Assembly: GCA_964472905.1 (NCBI GenBank)
Contig: CAYYMI010000001.1
Location: 1-64,000 of the forward strand
DNA: 64,000 nt
Direction: 5' to 3'
From: Hellea sp964472905
GTDB lineage: Bacteria > Pseudomonadota > Alphaproteobacteria > Caulobacterales > Maricaulaceae
A program made the position numbers and the translations under genes. Shown in pieces: positions 9,553-18,239 of this stretch. How positions within the stretch are numbered: position 1 is the stretch's first letter; every line of letters starts with the position of its first letter. A model generated the notes under the pieces. It did no database searches. It saw only the letters and a program-made list of their open reading frames with translations, and was not told the origin of the DNA.

Positions 9553-10659
9553 ATGGCTCCTACTTTATCTATATCCCGCCGTACTCGCAGCACTCCTTTT
9601 ACTCGGCGCGTGACCGAGGCTGGTGTAAAAGGATATACCGTTTACAATCGCATGCTGTTACCGACAGTTTTTGAAAGTTTCGAAGCCGACTATCACCACC
9701 TAAAAACACATGTCCAAGTTTGGGATGTTGCTTGTGAACGACAAGTGGAAGTTAAAGGACCTGACGCGACAAAATTAGTTCAAATGTTGACCCCTCGTAA
9801 CCTCTCTAAAATGAAAGATGACCAGTGTTATTATATCCCTGTCGTTGATGAGAATGGCGGAATGTTAAATGACCCTGTCGCCGTAAAACACAGCGATGAG
9901 AGATGGTGGATTTCTATAGCTGACTCAGACCTCCTTTATTGGGTTAAAGGCCTTGCAACGGGACAAAAACTAAATGTCGATATTTTCGAACCCGATGTCT
10001 CGCCCTTAGGGATACAAGGCCCAAAGTCTGACGACCTCATGGCGCGAGTATTTGGCGAAGATATCCGAGATTTAAAATTTTTCAGACATCGAAAAATTCG
10101 ATTTAAGAATAAAGACTTCACAGTCGCTAGGTCTGGATATTCCGTTCAAGGGGGGTTTGAGATTTATGTCGATGGCGCTGAAAACGGCGAACCCATCTGG
10201 GATGCCTTATTTGAAGCTGGTACCGATCTCGACGTACGCGCAGGATGCCCCAATCTGATTGAACGTATTGAAGGCGGACTGCTATCATACGGCAATGATA
10301 TGACCCTTGAAAATACACCATTTGAAGCCGGACTTGGTAAATTTTGTAAAGGCGCAGCCGCGCAAGGTTGTATTGGGGCTCAAGCGCTTGAAGAAGATCG
10401 CAAAAATGGCCCCAAACGACAGATAAGAGGGTTATCGATCAATGGTGAAGCGCTTGCCCCCTGCCAAAAACCATGGGAATTATTATCAGATGGACAACAT
10501 GTTGGACAAATTACGTCAGCCGCATGGTCACCTGATTTAAAAACCAATGTCGCCATTGGTATGGTAGATCGCGATTTTTGGTTACCGGGAACTACGCTAG
10601 AGGTTAAAACCCCCTCAGGCATGCGCTCCGCAGACGTAACAAAACTACCTTTTCTTTAA
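9553..10659 (+). CDS. dmdA: dimethylsulfoniopropionate demethylase DmdA (GcvT fold)
   Basis: DmdA moves a methyl group from DMSP to tetrahydrofolate, giving methylmercaptopropionate and 5-methyl-THF. The 368-residue protein has the GcvT/aminomethyltransferase fold. From memory of the Ruegeria and Pelagibacter enzymes it carries DmdA-like stretches: GVKGYTVYNRMLLPT near 26-40, DDQCYYIPVVDENGGMLNDP near 91-110, EPDVSPLGIQGPKSDDLM near 148-165, RSGYSVQGGFEIYV near 194-207 and CPNLIERIEGGLLSYGNDMT near 233-252. Plain GcvT proteins lack most of these. It probably forms an operon with the FAD protein upstream. The later genes dmdB, dmdC and dmdD are not in the window. A different S- or N-methyl substrate cannot be excluded. 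Confidence 0.83.
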   Translation: MAPTLSISRRTRSTPFTRRVTEAGVKGYTVYNRMLLPTVFESFEADYHHLKTHVQVWDVACERQVEVKGPDATKLVQMLTPRNLSKMKDDQCYYIPVVDENGGMLNDPVAVKHSDERWWISIADSDLLYWVKGLATGQKLNVDIFEPDVSPLGIQGPKSDDLMARVFGEDIRDLKFFRHRKIRFKNKDFTVARSGYSVQGGFEIYVDGAENGEPIWDALFEAGTDLDVRAGCPNLIERIEGGLLSYGNDMTLENTPFEAGLGKFCKGAAAQGCIGAQALEEDRKNGPKRQIRGLSINGEALAPCQKPWELLSDGQHVGQITSAAWSPDLKTNVAIGMVDRDFWLPGTTLEVKTPSGMRSADVTKLPFL

Positions 10660-10661
10660 AA

Positions 10662-12269
10662 TTAATTATCAGACGTAGTCTTTTGAAAAATCAGGGCTTT
10701 TATCAACGAAATAGCCATTAAAGCCATCACGACTGAGAATGGGAGCGCGCCGATAATCATAGCCGCGCGTAACGCATCCATCCCACCTGCAATTAAAAGT
10801 GTGGCAACGACGGCAACATAAATAAAACCCCATATAGCAATATGACGGGTGTGTTTTTGTGATTGGTCACCCCCTGATGCCACTGTATTGATCACAAGAA
10901 TTGCGGAGTCAGCCGAAGTCACAAGATAGGTTAGCAGTAGTATAACAATCACAAATGACATCAACTTAGCTAGCAAGGGTGATAAAATTAAATTTATGGT
11001 CTCGAAAAGCTGCGCTGAGATATCAGCATTAACAATAGCGCCATTGGCAATCCCTGCAAGTTCGAGATTAACAGCGGTACCGCCAACAAGCGCAAACCAG
11101 GTTAAACCCATAGCCGACGGAACAAACATGGCGCCTAAGACATATTCTCTTAAGCTACGTCCCCGCGAAACCCTTGCTAAAAACAAACCAACAAAAGGCG
11201 CAAAGGCTATCCACCAAGCCCAATAGAAAATTGTCCAAGCCCCTTGCCAATCAGCAAGTTTACCTTCCTCCCAAACTGTAAAGGACATCGCAGGAAGGTT
11301 TACAAAATAATCCCATATGGCGGTAATGAAAGTTCGTCCAGCGAATAGCGTTGCTCCAAAAATTGTAAAAAAAGCAAGTAAGAAGAATGACAGCCCCATA
11401 TTTATATTGGAAAGCCACTTAATTCCTTTATTCACCCCCGACATTGCAGAGACTGTAGAAGCGCCTAATATTATAATTAAAGCTGTGAGCTGGGCTGCTA
11501 AGGTAGGTTTGCCATTTTCCGAGCTAATCCACTCTGCTCCGGTGAAATTAAAGACTCCAGAGGCAAATTGTGAAACACCATAACCAATGGTAACACTGAC
11601 GCCAATAACTGTGGCAATAATGGCCACGATATCGACGATATGGCCTAAGGAACCAATCAACGCTTTTCCAAATAAAGGTTTTAAAGTCGATCTAAATGTT
11701 AGCGGTAGGTTTCGATTATAAGAGAAATAACCAAGAGCCATCCCGACTATTCCATAACACGCCCATGGTGTAAGCCCATAGTGCAGCATGGCCCATTTAT
11801 AAGCATTACGAACATTATTAGGGTTTTGGGCGTCAGATAAGCCTTTGATGACATCCGGATTATTCGCGAAATGAAAAATCGGTTCCGCAGTTGAATATGT
11901 CAACATCCCAACACCAATGCCCGCACCAAACATCATGGAAAACCAAGAAAACCTTGAAAACTCAGGCTTTTCTCCAGCGGAGCCGAACTTGATTTTTCCC
12001 GTCTTTGGCCACAACGCCAACGCTAGACACACAAGGAGGTAAAATGTCGTTACCCAAATATACCAACCTCCAAAAGTCCCCGTTGTCCAGTTTTGAACAT
12101 CGAGTAAAATCTTTCCAGCTTGTTTCGGAAAGAGGCCAGCCCATAATATCAGAAGCCCAATGAGTATTTTCGCCCCTATCGCAACGAACCGGTTGAATCC
12201 TTCGTAGAAGCCTGAGGCTTGCGTCTTAACAACGAAATCACTGTGATAAGCATTTGGCTGTTCTGACAT
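10662..12269 (-). CDS. BCCT-family betaine/choline/carnitine/DMSP transporter
   Basis: Secondary transporter of 535 residues with about twelve membrane helices, placing it in the inner membrane. The glycine-rich helix GAGIGVGMLTYSTAEP corresponds to the BetP substrate/sodium region, and WWIAFAPFVGLFLARVSRGR is the signature aromatic-box helix and following loop of the family. Known BCCT substrates are glycine betaine, choline, carnitine, ectoine and DMSP. As the last gene of the mobA-DMGDH-sox operon and facing dmdA (2 nt between stops), it likely supplies the methylated osmolyte used here. It lacks a long C-terminal osmosensing extension, suggesting a nutrient rather than osmotic role (inference). 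Confidence 0.93.
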   Translation of the reverse strand: MSEQPNAYHSDFVVKTQASGFYEGFNRFVAIGAKILIGLLILWAGLFPKQAGKILLDVQNWTTGTFGGWYIWVTTFYLLVCLALALWPKTGKIKFGSAGEKPEFSRFSWFSMMFGAGIGVGMLTYSTAEPIFHFANNPDVIKGLSDAQNPNNVRNAYKWAMLHYGLTPWACYGIVGMALGYFSYNRNLPLTFRSTLKPLFGKALIGSLGHIVDIVAIIATVIGVSVTIGYGVSQFASGVFNFTGAEWISSENGKPTLAAQLTALIIILGASTVSAMSGVNKGIKWLSNINMGLSFFLLAFFTIFGATLFAGRTFITAIWDYFVNLPAMSFTVWEEGKLADWQGAWTIFYWAWWIAFAPFVGLFLARVSRGRSLREYVLGAMFVPSAMGLTWFALVGGTAVNLELAGIANGAIVNADISAQLFETINLILSPLLAKLMSFVIVILLLTYLVTSADSAILVINTVASGGDQSQKHTRHIAIWGFIYVAVVATLLIAGGMDALRAAMIIGALPFSVVMALMAISLIKALIFQKTTSDN

Positions 12270-12303
12270 AATAGATCCCGACTTTAATGAATTGATAGCG
12301 CGT

Positions 12304-13179
12304 TTAACGCTCTATCCGCTTTGCCAACTCGGCAATATGAGCGGGCCCAATCTCACAACACCCCCCAATAATACTTAACCCGCGATCAACCCAATTCATG
12401 ACAAAATTGGCATAATCATTTGGCCCTAAATCTTTACGTGCCTTCAAACCTTCAACGGTTCCGCCCGCATCAAGCGCCGCAATAGATTGAAACCCATTGG
12501 CATAAGCGCCAGCCCGAGGGGAATATTCAACTAAAACATCTAACGCACGCTCAACAGTTTCTGGCATCGAACAATTTATCAGAACAGTCTCTATTCCAAG
12601 GTCGGTGACAGCTACAATCGCGTCCTGTAAAGGCTCTCCAGAACGAAGTTTGCCGGTAGCATCATCATCAAGGGTAAAACTTAGCCATATTGGCTTGCCA
12701 CTCTCAAGTCCTGCCCGTGCGGCTCCACGGCCTTCCTCGATTGTTCCAAGCGTTTCTGCCATGAACATATCGACACCGTCATGTTGCAGTTCAACGAGCT
12801 GCATATATCTTTTGTAACTCTTGTCTTCTGAAAGGGCTAAATCAGTTTTGTAACTCGCAACCAATGGCGGAAGACATCCAGATATAAGCAAATCATTTCG
12901 GCCACTTTCACGCTTAGCCGTATGCGCAATCTCAATAGCCGCTTTATGTATAGGCTCTAAGAGATCAATTGTTGCATCTCTTGTGAGACGGTCTGGCGTT
13001 GCCGTATAATTATTCAGCATAATTATATCGGCGCCCGCATTGATAAAATCGAGATGGGCGGATTGAACAATTTCTGGATTATCCAGCATGACACGTGTTG
13101 ACCACAAAGGTGTAGGCGCAACGCCAGAACGGCGGGTCACTTCTTGCCCCATACCGCCATCTAATAAGGTTATTGACAT
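12304..13179 (-). CDS. homocysteine S-methyltransferase family protein (betaine/SMM/DMSP methyl donor)
   Basis: Zinc enzyme that transfers a methyl group to homocysteine to make methionine. The three zinc-binding cysteines expected in this family are Cys203 (INCSMPE) and Cys274/Cys275 (GGCCEIGP), and the N-terminal LLDGGMGQE motif is intact. At 291 residues it is closer in size to MmuM-type enzymes than to the 400-residue animal BHMT. Its place between sarcosine oxidase and a BCCT transporter points to glycine betaine (forming dimethylglycine) or DMSP as donor. The ATG overlaps the soxG stop by one base (TAATG), so translation is coupled. Confidence 0.85.
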   Translation of the reverse strand: MSITLLDGGMGQEVTRRSGVAPTPLWSTRVMLDNPEIVQSAHLDFINAGADIIMLNNYTATPDRLTRDATIDLLEPIHKAAIEIAHTAKRESGRNDLLISGCLPPLVASYKTDLALSEDKSYKRYMQLVELQHDGVDMFMAETLGTIEEGRGAARAGLESGKPIWLSFTLDDDATGKLRSGEPLQDAIVAVTDLGIETVLINCSMPETVERALDVLVEYSPRAGAYANGFQSIAALDAGGTVEGLKARKDLGPNDYANFVMNWVDRGLSIIGGCCEIGPAHIAELAKRIER

Positions 13180-13721
13180 TAAGTTGTTATCACTCGTTTA
13201 AAATAATCTCTCATATAAGGCCCGAAAGATCGCCAACATTCAAGATGAAATGACGTCTCGCCCGTTCGAAAGAGCACAATTGATGCGCTTTCAAAAACCG
13301 TCCGCGTTGCCTTACCAATAGGAAATTTGTCTAATGAGAGATCCTGAGGGCACCCAACATTAATTAAAGCCTCCGCCCCCTGTCCTTGAATATCAAACCC
13401 GACATTCCGGTGAGAAATATTCGTAACACTACATATCATTTTATCAGACGTATTTGCTAGTTTTTCAGCCAATTCTTTAGCTTCTGACGGTAAAGCTATA
13501 ACAAGCCACTCATCAGGTCCAAGACAAAGACAGTTTCGTTTCTGTGTGGACGTTAGCTGATTAATTTGCTCTGGGAGTTTTAACCCAGTTATTTTTTTGA
13601 ATTCAGCTAAATCCTCAGCTTTTATCCGCAGGCTGTATCTAATTATCTCATCCACTAATGCAATCGTTACATTATTGGAAGACAGCTCGGCTGGAATATC
13701 AATGTCCTGATCAAACAACAT
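13179..13721 (-). CDS. soxG: sarcosine oxidase, gamma subunit
   Basis: Gamma subunit of heterotetrameric sarcosine oxidase, a small protein related to the GcvT fold that stabilises the complex. The assignment comes from length, weak family features (a GPDEWLVIAL stretch and a C-terminal SFHLECWRSFGPYM) and its fixed place after soxA. An upstream in-frame ATG at 13745 has no ribosome site, whereas the ATG at 13721 has AAGGAG nine nt before it, so the shorter 180-residue form is chosen. The start overlaps the soxA stop region by 11 nt. Confidence 0.88.
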   Translation of the reverse strand: MLFDQDIDIPAELSSNNVTIALVDEIIRYSLRIKAEDLAEFKKITGLKLPEQINQLTSTQKRNCLCLGPDEWLVIALPSEAKELAEKLANTSDKMICSVTNISHRNVGFDIQGQGAEALINVGCPQDLSLDKFPIGKATRTVFESASIVLFRTGETSFHLECWRSFGPYMRDYFKRVITT

Positions 13722-16671
13722 TGAGGCGCTCTCCTTTAGGGTCATAAAATACAGGCTTCACAACTTTTGCTTTGATGACTTCATTGGGCATTGGGATATG
13801 CAGTGTTTCATCCATGAGGTTAAATCCATCTCGGACAAGTGCCATGGCAATAGATCGTCCAAGTGGCTCGCTCCAATAACTCGATGTAACATGCCCTAGC
13901 ATATCCATCGGTATAGATTGGTTAGGATCATTTACAATTTGAGCGCCTTCTTCCAAAACTGTATTTGGATTTTCAGTTAACAGCCCCACTAAATGTTTTC
14001 GGCCACTCGCAACCAAATCAGATCGCATAAGGGAACGCTTGCCGACAAAATCTCTCTTCTTTTTTGATACCGCCCACGACATGCCTGCATCATGGGCAGT
14101 GACTGTCCCATCGGTGTCTTGACCAACAATGATGAACCCTTTTTCAGCCCGCAGGACATGCATAGTTTCAGTGCCATATGGGCAGATGTTATATTTCTGC
14201 CCAGCTTCAAAAAGAGTTTCCCAAACAGCTTTTCCGTAATGAGTTGGCACATTAATCTCAAAACCCAACTCGCCTGTAAAACTCACACGGAAAAGACGCG
14301 TTGGAACGCCGCAAATTTTTCCTTCAAGTAAGGTCATGTGCGGAAAGGCATCTGGCGACAAATCAATACCTTCAACGAAGGGGTCGATAAGTTTACGAGC
14401 ATTCGGGCCATTAATCGCAATAACAGCCCATTGCTCCGTTGTGGAGGTCAACCAAACATCTAAATGCGGAAACTCAGTCTGTAGATAATCTTCCATATGG
14501 CGATAAACGCGTGGCGCGCCGCCTGTCGTTGTTGTCACATGAAAACGATCATCTGCCATTCTACCTACAACACCGTCATCGTAAATATAGCCATCTTCAA
14601 GAGTCATTAAACCATAACGGCATCCACCAACGGGCAACGAACTCCATGGATTGGTGTACATGAGGTTCATGAATTTAGCGGCGTCAGGGCCTACAACTTC
14701 TATCTTACCTAATGTAGAGGCATCAAATACACCTAAGCTTTCACGTGTTGCTTTGCATTCACGTGCAACAGCGGCGTGCATATCCTCGCCTTTTTGAGGA
14801 AAGTACCATGCCCGGCGCCAATGGCCAACAGGTTCAAATTCAGCGCCATAAGATTCAGCCCATGGATCAATCGCGGTTTTTCTAACTGGATCGAAGAGTT
14901 CCTTATCTCGATACCCAATAAATGTTCCAAAAGTTGTCGGCGTATATGGCGGCCTAAAAGTTGTGAGCCCGACTTTTTCAATAGGTTTCCCAACCGCTTT
15001 AGAGGCTATTTCTAAAGCATTTAAATTTGAAGTCTTACCTTGGTCGGTTGCCATTCCATTAGTCGTATAACGTTTGACATGCTCGATGGATTTAAAACCC
15101 TCACGCACAGCGAGCTTAATGTCTTTTTCAGTCACATCATTTTGAAAATCGACAAAAGCTTTTTGTTTAGAAACATCCAGATAATTTGGAACGGAATTTA
15201 GTACAGTTCCCATACCAAAAGCAGGTTCACTGACATTATATCGTTTACGGCTCCCGCCCGCTTTAGACCCGTCATTCAAAGCATCACCAATACCAAAATT
15301 GCCATTACACGCCCCAATGCAAATAGCGTCCTCATTTGCTTTATCCGGTATATAAGCAGCCAAGTCAGCATCCCACTTAATCCCGCCTTTTGAATGCGAC
15401 CATAAATGCAAACTAGGTGTCCATCCAGATGACATGATTAGGGCATCACATTTGATAGTTTTTTTCTCGCGTGTCGTGGGATGATAAACTTCGAGAGATT
15501 TAATGCGTAGTTTACCAGCCGTTTTAGATATCGACGCTCCTGTTATAAGCTCAATACCTCTACGCTGAACTTCAGATATCAACTCTGTAGAAATCCCATT
15601 TCGGGCATCTATGATGACCGGAATTCGAATATTTGCATCTGAAAGATCAAATGCAGCTTGGTATGCGCTGTCATGGGAGGTGAAAACGGCTACCTCGTTA
15701 CCCACAGCTACGCCATATTTATTCAAATATGTTTGAGCCGCCGAAGCTAGCATAACACCCGGCCGGTCATTTCCATTAAACACTAGTGGTCGTTCTATTC
15801 CGCCTTGCGCCAGAATAACCTTCTTGGCTCGAATACGATGAAGTCTCTCTCTCGCTTTACCCGGAATTACGCTAGGAATATGATCCGTTAGACGCTCAGC
15901 CAAAGCTACAAAATTTCCATGCCAATACCCTATGGCTGTCGTCCTAGGCATGAGAGTTACATTTTCAGCTTTCGCTAATTTTACTAGCGTTTTCGAAACC
16001 CAGCTTGTCGCCGTCATTCCATCTATTTCAATCATTGGCGTTGAGAGTAGGCTTCCGCCTAACTCAGCTTGCTCATCTACGAGAATAACACGGCCACCTT
16101 TTTTCATCGCCGCGAGTGCCGCCGCTAGGCCTGCGGCCCCGGCGCCTATTATAAGCGTTTCGCAATGTCCATACGTACTCGCGTAAACATCTGGGTCTTC
16201 GGCGAGTGGAGCTGGCCCTAGCCCCGCCATATTACGAATAAAAGGCTCATAGACTTTATCCCAAAAGCTTTTAGGCCAGAGAAAGGTTTTATTATAAAAC
16301 CCTGCCGGAAAAAAACTGGAAAATGTATTGTTGAAAGCTCCAATATCCATCTTTAAATTTGGATATCTATTTTGGCTATTGGCGACCAAACCTTCAAAAA
16401 TTTCTAAAGCTGTCGCCCTAACATTCGGCGTAACTCGCCCAGTACCGCGATCAAACGCAACAATCGCATTAGGCTCTTCGGAACCCGCACCTACAACACC
16501 GCGTGGACGATGATATTTAAAACTCCGTCCCATTAAATGCACGCCATTGGCTAATAGTGCAGATGCCAAAGTGTCCCCAGCAAGACCCGTATAAGGTTTC
16601 CCATCAAAGGTAAATTTTATGACTTGCTGAGCTTCAACAACACCACAGCCAGATTTACGAAAGGCGCTCAT
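13711..16671 (-). CDS. soxA: sarcosine oxidase, alpha subunit
   Basis: Large subunit that binds NAD and, through its C-terminal GcvT-like half, tetrahydrofolate, so the methyl group of sarcosine leaves as 5,10-methylene-THF rather than formaldehyde. Domains: an N-terminal 2Fe-2S-like fold (about 15-90, with SFKYHRPRG), a pyridine nucleotide-disulfide oxidoreductase region starting at TLIIGAGAAGLAAAL near 172-186, and an aminomethyltransferase-like domain from about 600 to 986 (GELGFEINVP, HVLRAEKGFIIVGQ). The 986-residue length is normal. The ATG overlaps the soxD stop in an ATGA junction. Confidence 0.96.
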   Translation of the reverse strand: MSAFRKSGCGVVEAQQVIKFTFDGKPYTGLAGDTLASALLANGVHLMGRSFKYHRPRGVVGAGSEEPNAIVAFDRGTGRVTPNVRATALEIFEGLVANSQNRYPNLKMDIGAFNNTFSSFFPAGFYNKTFLWPKSFWDKVYEPFIRNMAGLGPAPLAEDPDVYASTYGHCETLIIGAGAAGLAAALAAMKKGGRVILVDEQAELGGSLLSTPMIEIDGMTATSWVSKTLVKLAKAENVTLMPRTTAIGYWHGNFVALAERLTDHIPSVIPGKARERLHRIRAKKVILAQGGIERPLVFNGNDRPGVMLASAAQTYLNKYGVAVGNEVAVFTSHDSAYQAAFDLSDANIRIPVIIDARNGISTELISEVQRRGIELITGASISKTAGKLRIKSLEVYHPTTREKKTIKCDALIMSSGWTPSLHLWSHSKGGIKWDADLAAYIPDKANEDAICIGACNGNFGIGDALNDGSKAGGSRKRYNVSEPAFGMGTVLNSVPNYLDVSKQKAFVDFQNDVTEKDIKLAVREGFKSIEHVKRYTTNGMATDQGKTSNLNALEIASKAVGKPIEKVGLTTFRPPYTPTTFGTFIGYRDKELFDPVRKTAIDPWAESYGAEFEPVGHWRRAWYFPQKGEDMHAAVARECKATRESLGVFDASTLGKIEVVGPDAAKFMNLMYTNPWSSLPVGGCRYGLMTLEDGYIYDDGVVGRMADDRFHVTTTTGGAPRVYRHMEDYLQTEFPHLDVWLTSTTEQWAVIAINGPNARKLIDPFVEGIDLSPDAFPHMTLLEGKICGVPTRLFRVSFTGELGFEINVPTHYGKAVWETLFEAGQKYNICPYGTETMHVLRAEKGFIIVGQDTDGTVTAHDAGMSWAVSKKKRDFVGKRSLMRSDLVASGRKHLVGLLTENPNTVLEEGAQIVNDPNQSIPMDMLGHVTSSYWSEPLGRSIAMALVRDGFNLMDETLHIPMPNEVIKAKVVKPVFYDPKGERLNVV

Positions 16672-16976
16672 TTCTTAGCAGCCTTAATGGCATCATCGAT
16701 CGGCCGAGGCTCGCCCATTTTATAGGTTATAATAAATTTATCATTTACTGTGTTTCTGATGGCATTAAAGAACATATTGCACCCGGCATTATGCCACCAC
16801 CGTTCCGCATGTTCTCCGCGAACATTATCTCTAATGAACATATATTTTGACCAGTCTTCGTCACTCATTTCAGCTTGTCGCTTTGACTTAGGACGAACAA
16901 TGTGCGCTTCGCCAGCATAGGCAAATTCTATTTCTGCGCGCTTTTCGTGACAATAGGGACAATAAATTTCAAACAT
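16668..16976 (-). CDS. soxD: sarcosine oxidase, delta subunit
   Basis: Small zinc-binding subunit of heterotetrameric sarcosine oxidase. The N-terminus MFEIYCPYCHEKR contains the CxxC zinc motif, and AYAGEAHIVRP is typical of the family. A longer reading frame begins at 17021 inside soxB, but the ATG at 16976 gives the family's usual beginning and length (102 residues), lies 10 nt after the soxB stop, and has an AAGAG ribosome site 7 nt upstream. Gene order B-D-A-G is the standard sox order. Confidence 0.93.
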   Translation of the reverse strand: MFEIYCPYCHEKRAEIEFAYAGEAHIVRPKSKRQAEMSDEDWSKYMFIRDNVRGEHAERWWHNAGCNMFFNAIRNTVNDKFIITYKMGEPRPIDDAIKAAKK

Positions 16977-16986
16977 GTCTAAACTC

Positions 16987-18237
16987 TTAATGTGCCACTG
17001 CGGCCGCGGCGGCTTCATCAATTAAGCGACCACCTATAAAACGGTCTAAATTAAAAGGCGCATTGATTTTATGCGGCGCGTCATGTGAAATTGTATAGGC
17101 CAGCATATTTGCGGCTCCCGGTGTAGCTTTAAAGCCGCCCGTTCCCCATCCACAATTGACGTATAATCCTTGTACAGGCGTCTTACCAACAATAGGTGAG
17201 CGATCAGGCGTTACATCAACAATACCGCCCCATGATCTAAGCATGCGCATGCGTTTAAATATCGGGAATATCTCACAAATTGACATAATGTTATGTTCTT
17301 GAAGATGTAAGGCTCCACGTTGGCTGTAGCTCGTATACTGATCTGTACCAGCCCCAATGACTAGCTCCCCTTTATCGGACTGACTAATATAGGCATGAAC
17401 CGCATTAGACATAACGACACAAGGCATAACAGGTTTAACAGGCTCAGAGACTAAAGCTTGTAAAGGGTAACTTTCTAACGGAAACCGCAGCCCCGCCATT
17501 TCCATTACAACTGAGGTATTACCTGCAGCAGAAACACCAACTTTCGTCGAGCCAATAAACCCTTTTTCTGTTTCTACGCCTTCTACACTGCCATCCACGC
17601 CGCGCCGTATACCCGTCACCATACAGTTCTGGATAATATCTACGCCCAGCTTTGAAGCTGCTCTTGCGTATCCCCACGCCACACTATCATGCCGCGCTGT
17701 GCCAGCCCGCATTTGCAACGCTCCCCCCATAACTGGATAACGTTTGCCAGGTGATAAATCTAAGGGTGGACAAAAAGTTTTGCATTCCTCAGGTGTTAGC
17801 CATTTATTATCAACGCCGTTTAATCTATTGGCATGAACATGGCGTTGAAAGCTTTGAACATCATGAACATTATGGGCAAGCATCAGCACGCCGCGCTTTG
17901 AGAACATAAGATTATAATTTAGCTCTTGTCCTAAGCCGTCCCACAGATCGACCGCATGATCATAAAGCGCGGCGCTTTCATCAAATAAATAATTGGAACG
18001 TATAATCGTTGTATTGCGACCTGTATTCCCGCCGCCTATCCAGCCTTTTTCCAAAACGGCTACATTAGTAATTCCATATCGTTTAGCCAAATAATATGCT
18101 GCGCCCAGCCCATGACCGCCACCGCCAACAATAATAGCATCATAGGATTTTTTAGGTTCCTTATCAGGGAATTGCACAGGCCACTTTTTATGACCTGATA
18201 GCGCATTCGCAAAAAGGCTAGCGGCTGAATACTTCAT
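16987..18237 (-). CDS. soxB: sarcosine oxidase, beta subunit
   Basis: Flavin subunit that oxidises sarcosine; it carries non-covalent FAD and covalent FMN in this family. The dinucleotide motif DAIIVGGGGHGLGAAYYL is at residues 33-50, and His183 in GTARHDSVAWGY is in the position of the histidine that holds FMN. The 416 residues match SoxB. It starts at an ATG 2 nt beyond the DMGDH stop and is followed by soxD. A paralogous free-standing FAD protein is at 8172-9524. Confidence 0.95.
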   Translation of the reverse strand: MKYSAASLFANALSGHKKWPVQFPDKEPKKSYDAIIVGGGGHGLGAAYYLAKRYGITNVAVLEKGWIGGGNTGRNTTIIRSNYLFDESAALYDHAVDLWDGLGQELNYNLMFSKRGVLMLAHNVHDVQSFQRHVHANRLNGVDNKWLTPEECKTFCPPLDLSPGKRYPVMGGALQMRAGTARHDSVAWGYARAASKLGVDIIQNCMVTGIRRGVDGSVEGVETEKGFIGSTKVGVSAAGNTSVVMEMAGLRFPLESYPLQALVSEPVKPVMPCVVMSNAVHAYISQSDKGELVIGAGTDQYTSYSQRGALHLQEHNIMSICEIFPIFKRMRMLRSWGGIVDVTPDRSPIVGKTPVQGLYVNCGWGTGGFKATPGAANMLAYTISHDAPHKINAPFNLDRFIGGRLIDEAAAAAVAH

Positions 18238-18239
18238 GA

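Noticed and set aside
13179..13745. Longer soxG start at 13745
   Set aside because: No ribosome site precedes it, whereas AAGGAG precedes the in-frame ATG at 13721.
16668..17021. Longer soxD start at 17021
   Set aside because: It would overlap soxB by 35 nt and add residues not usual for the family; the ATG at 16976 has a ribosome site and gives the CPYC beginning.
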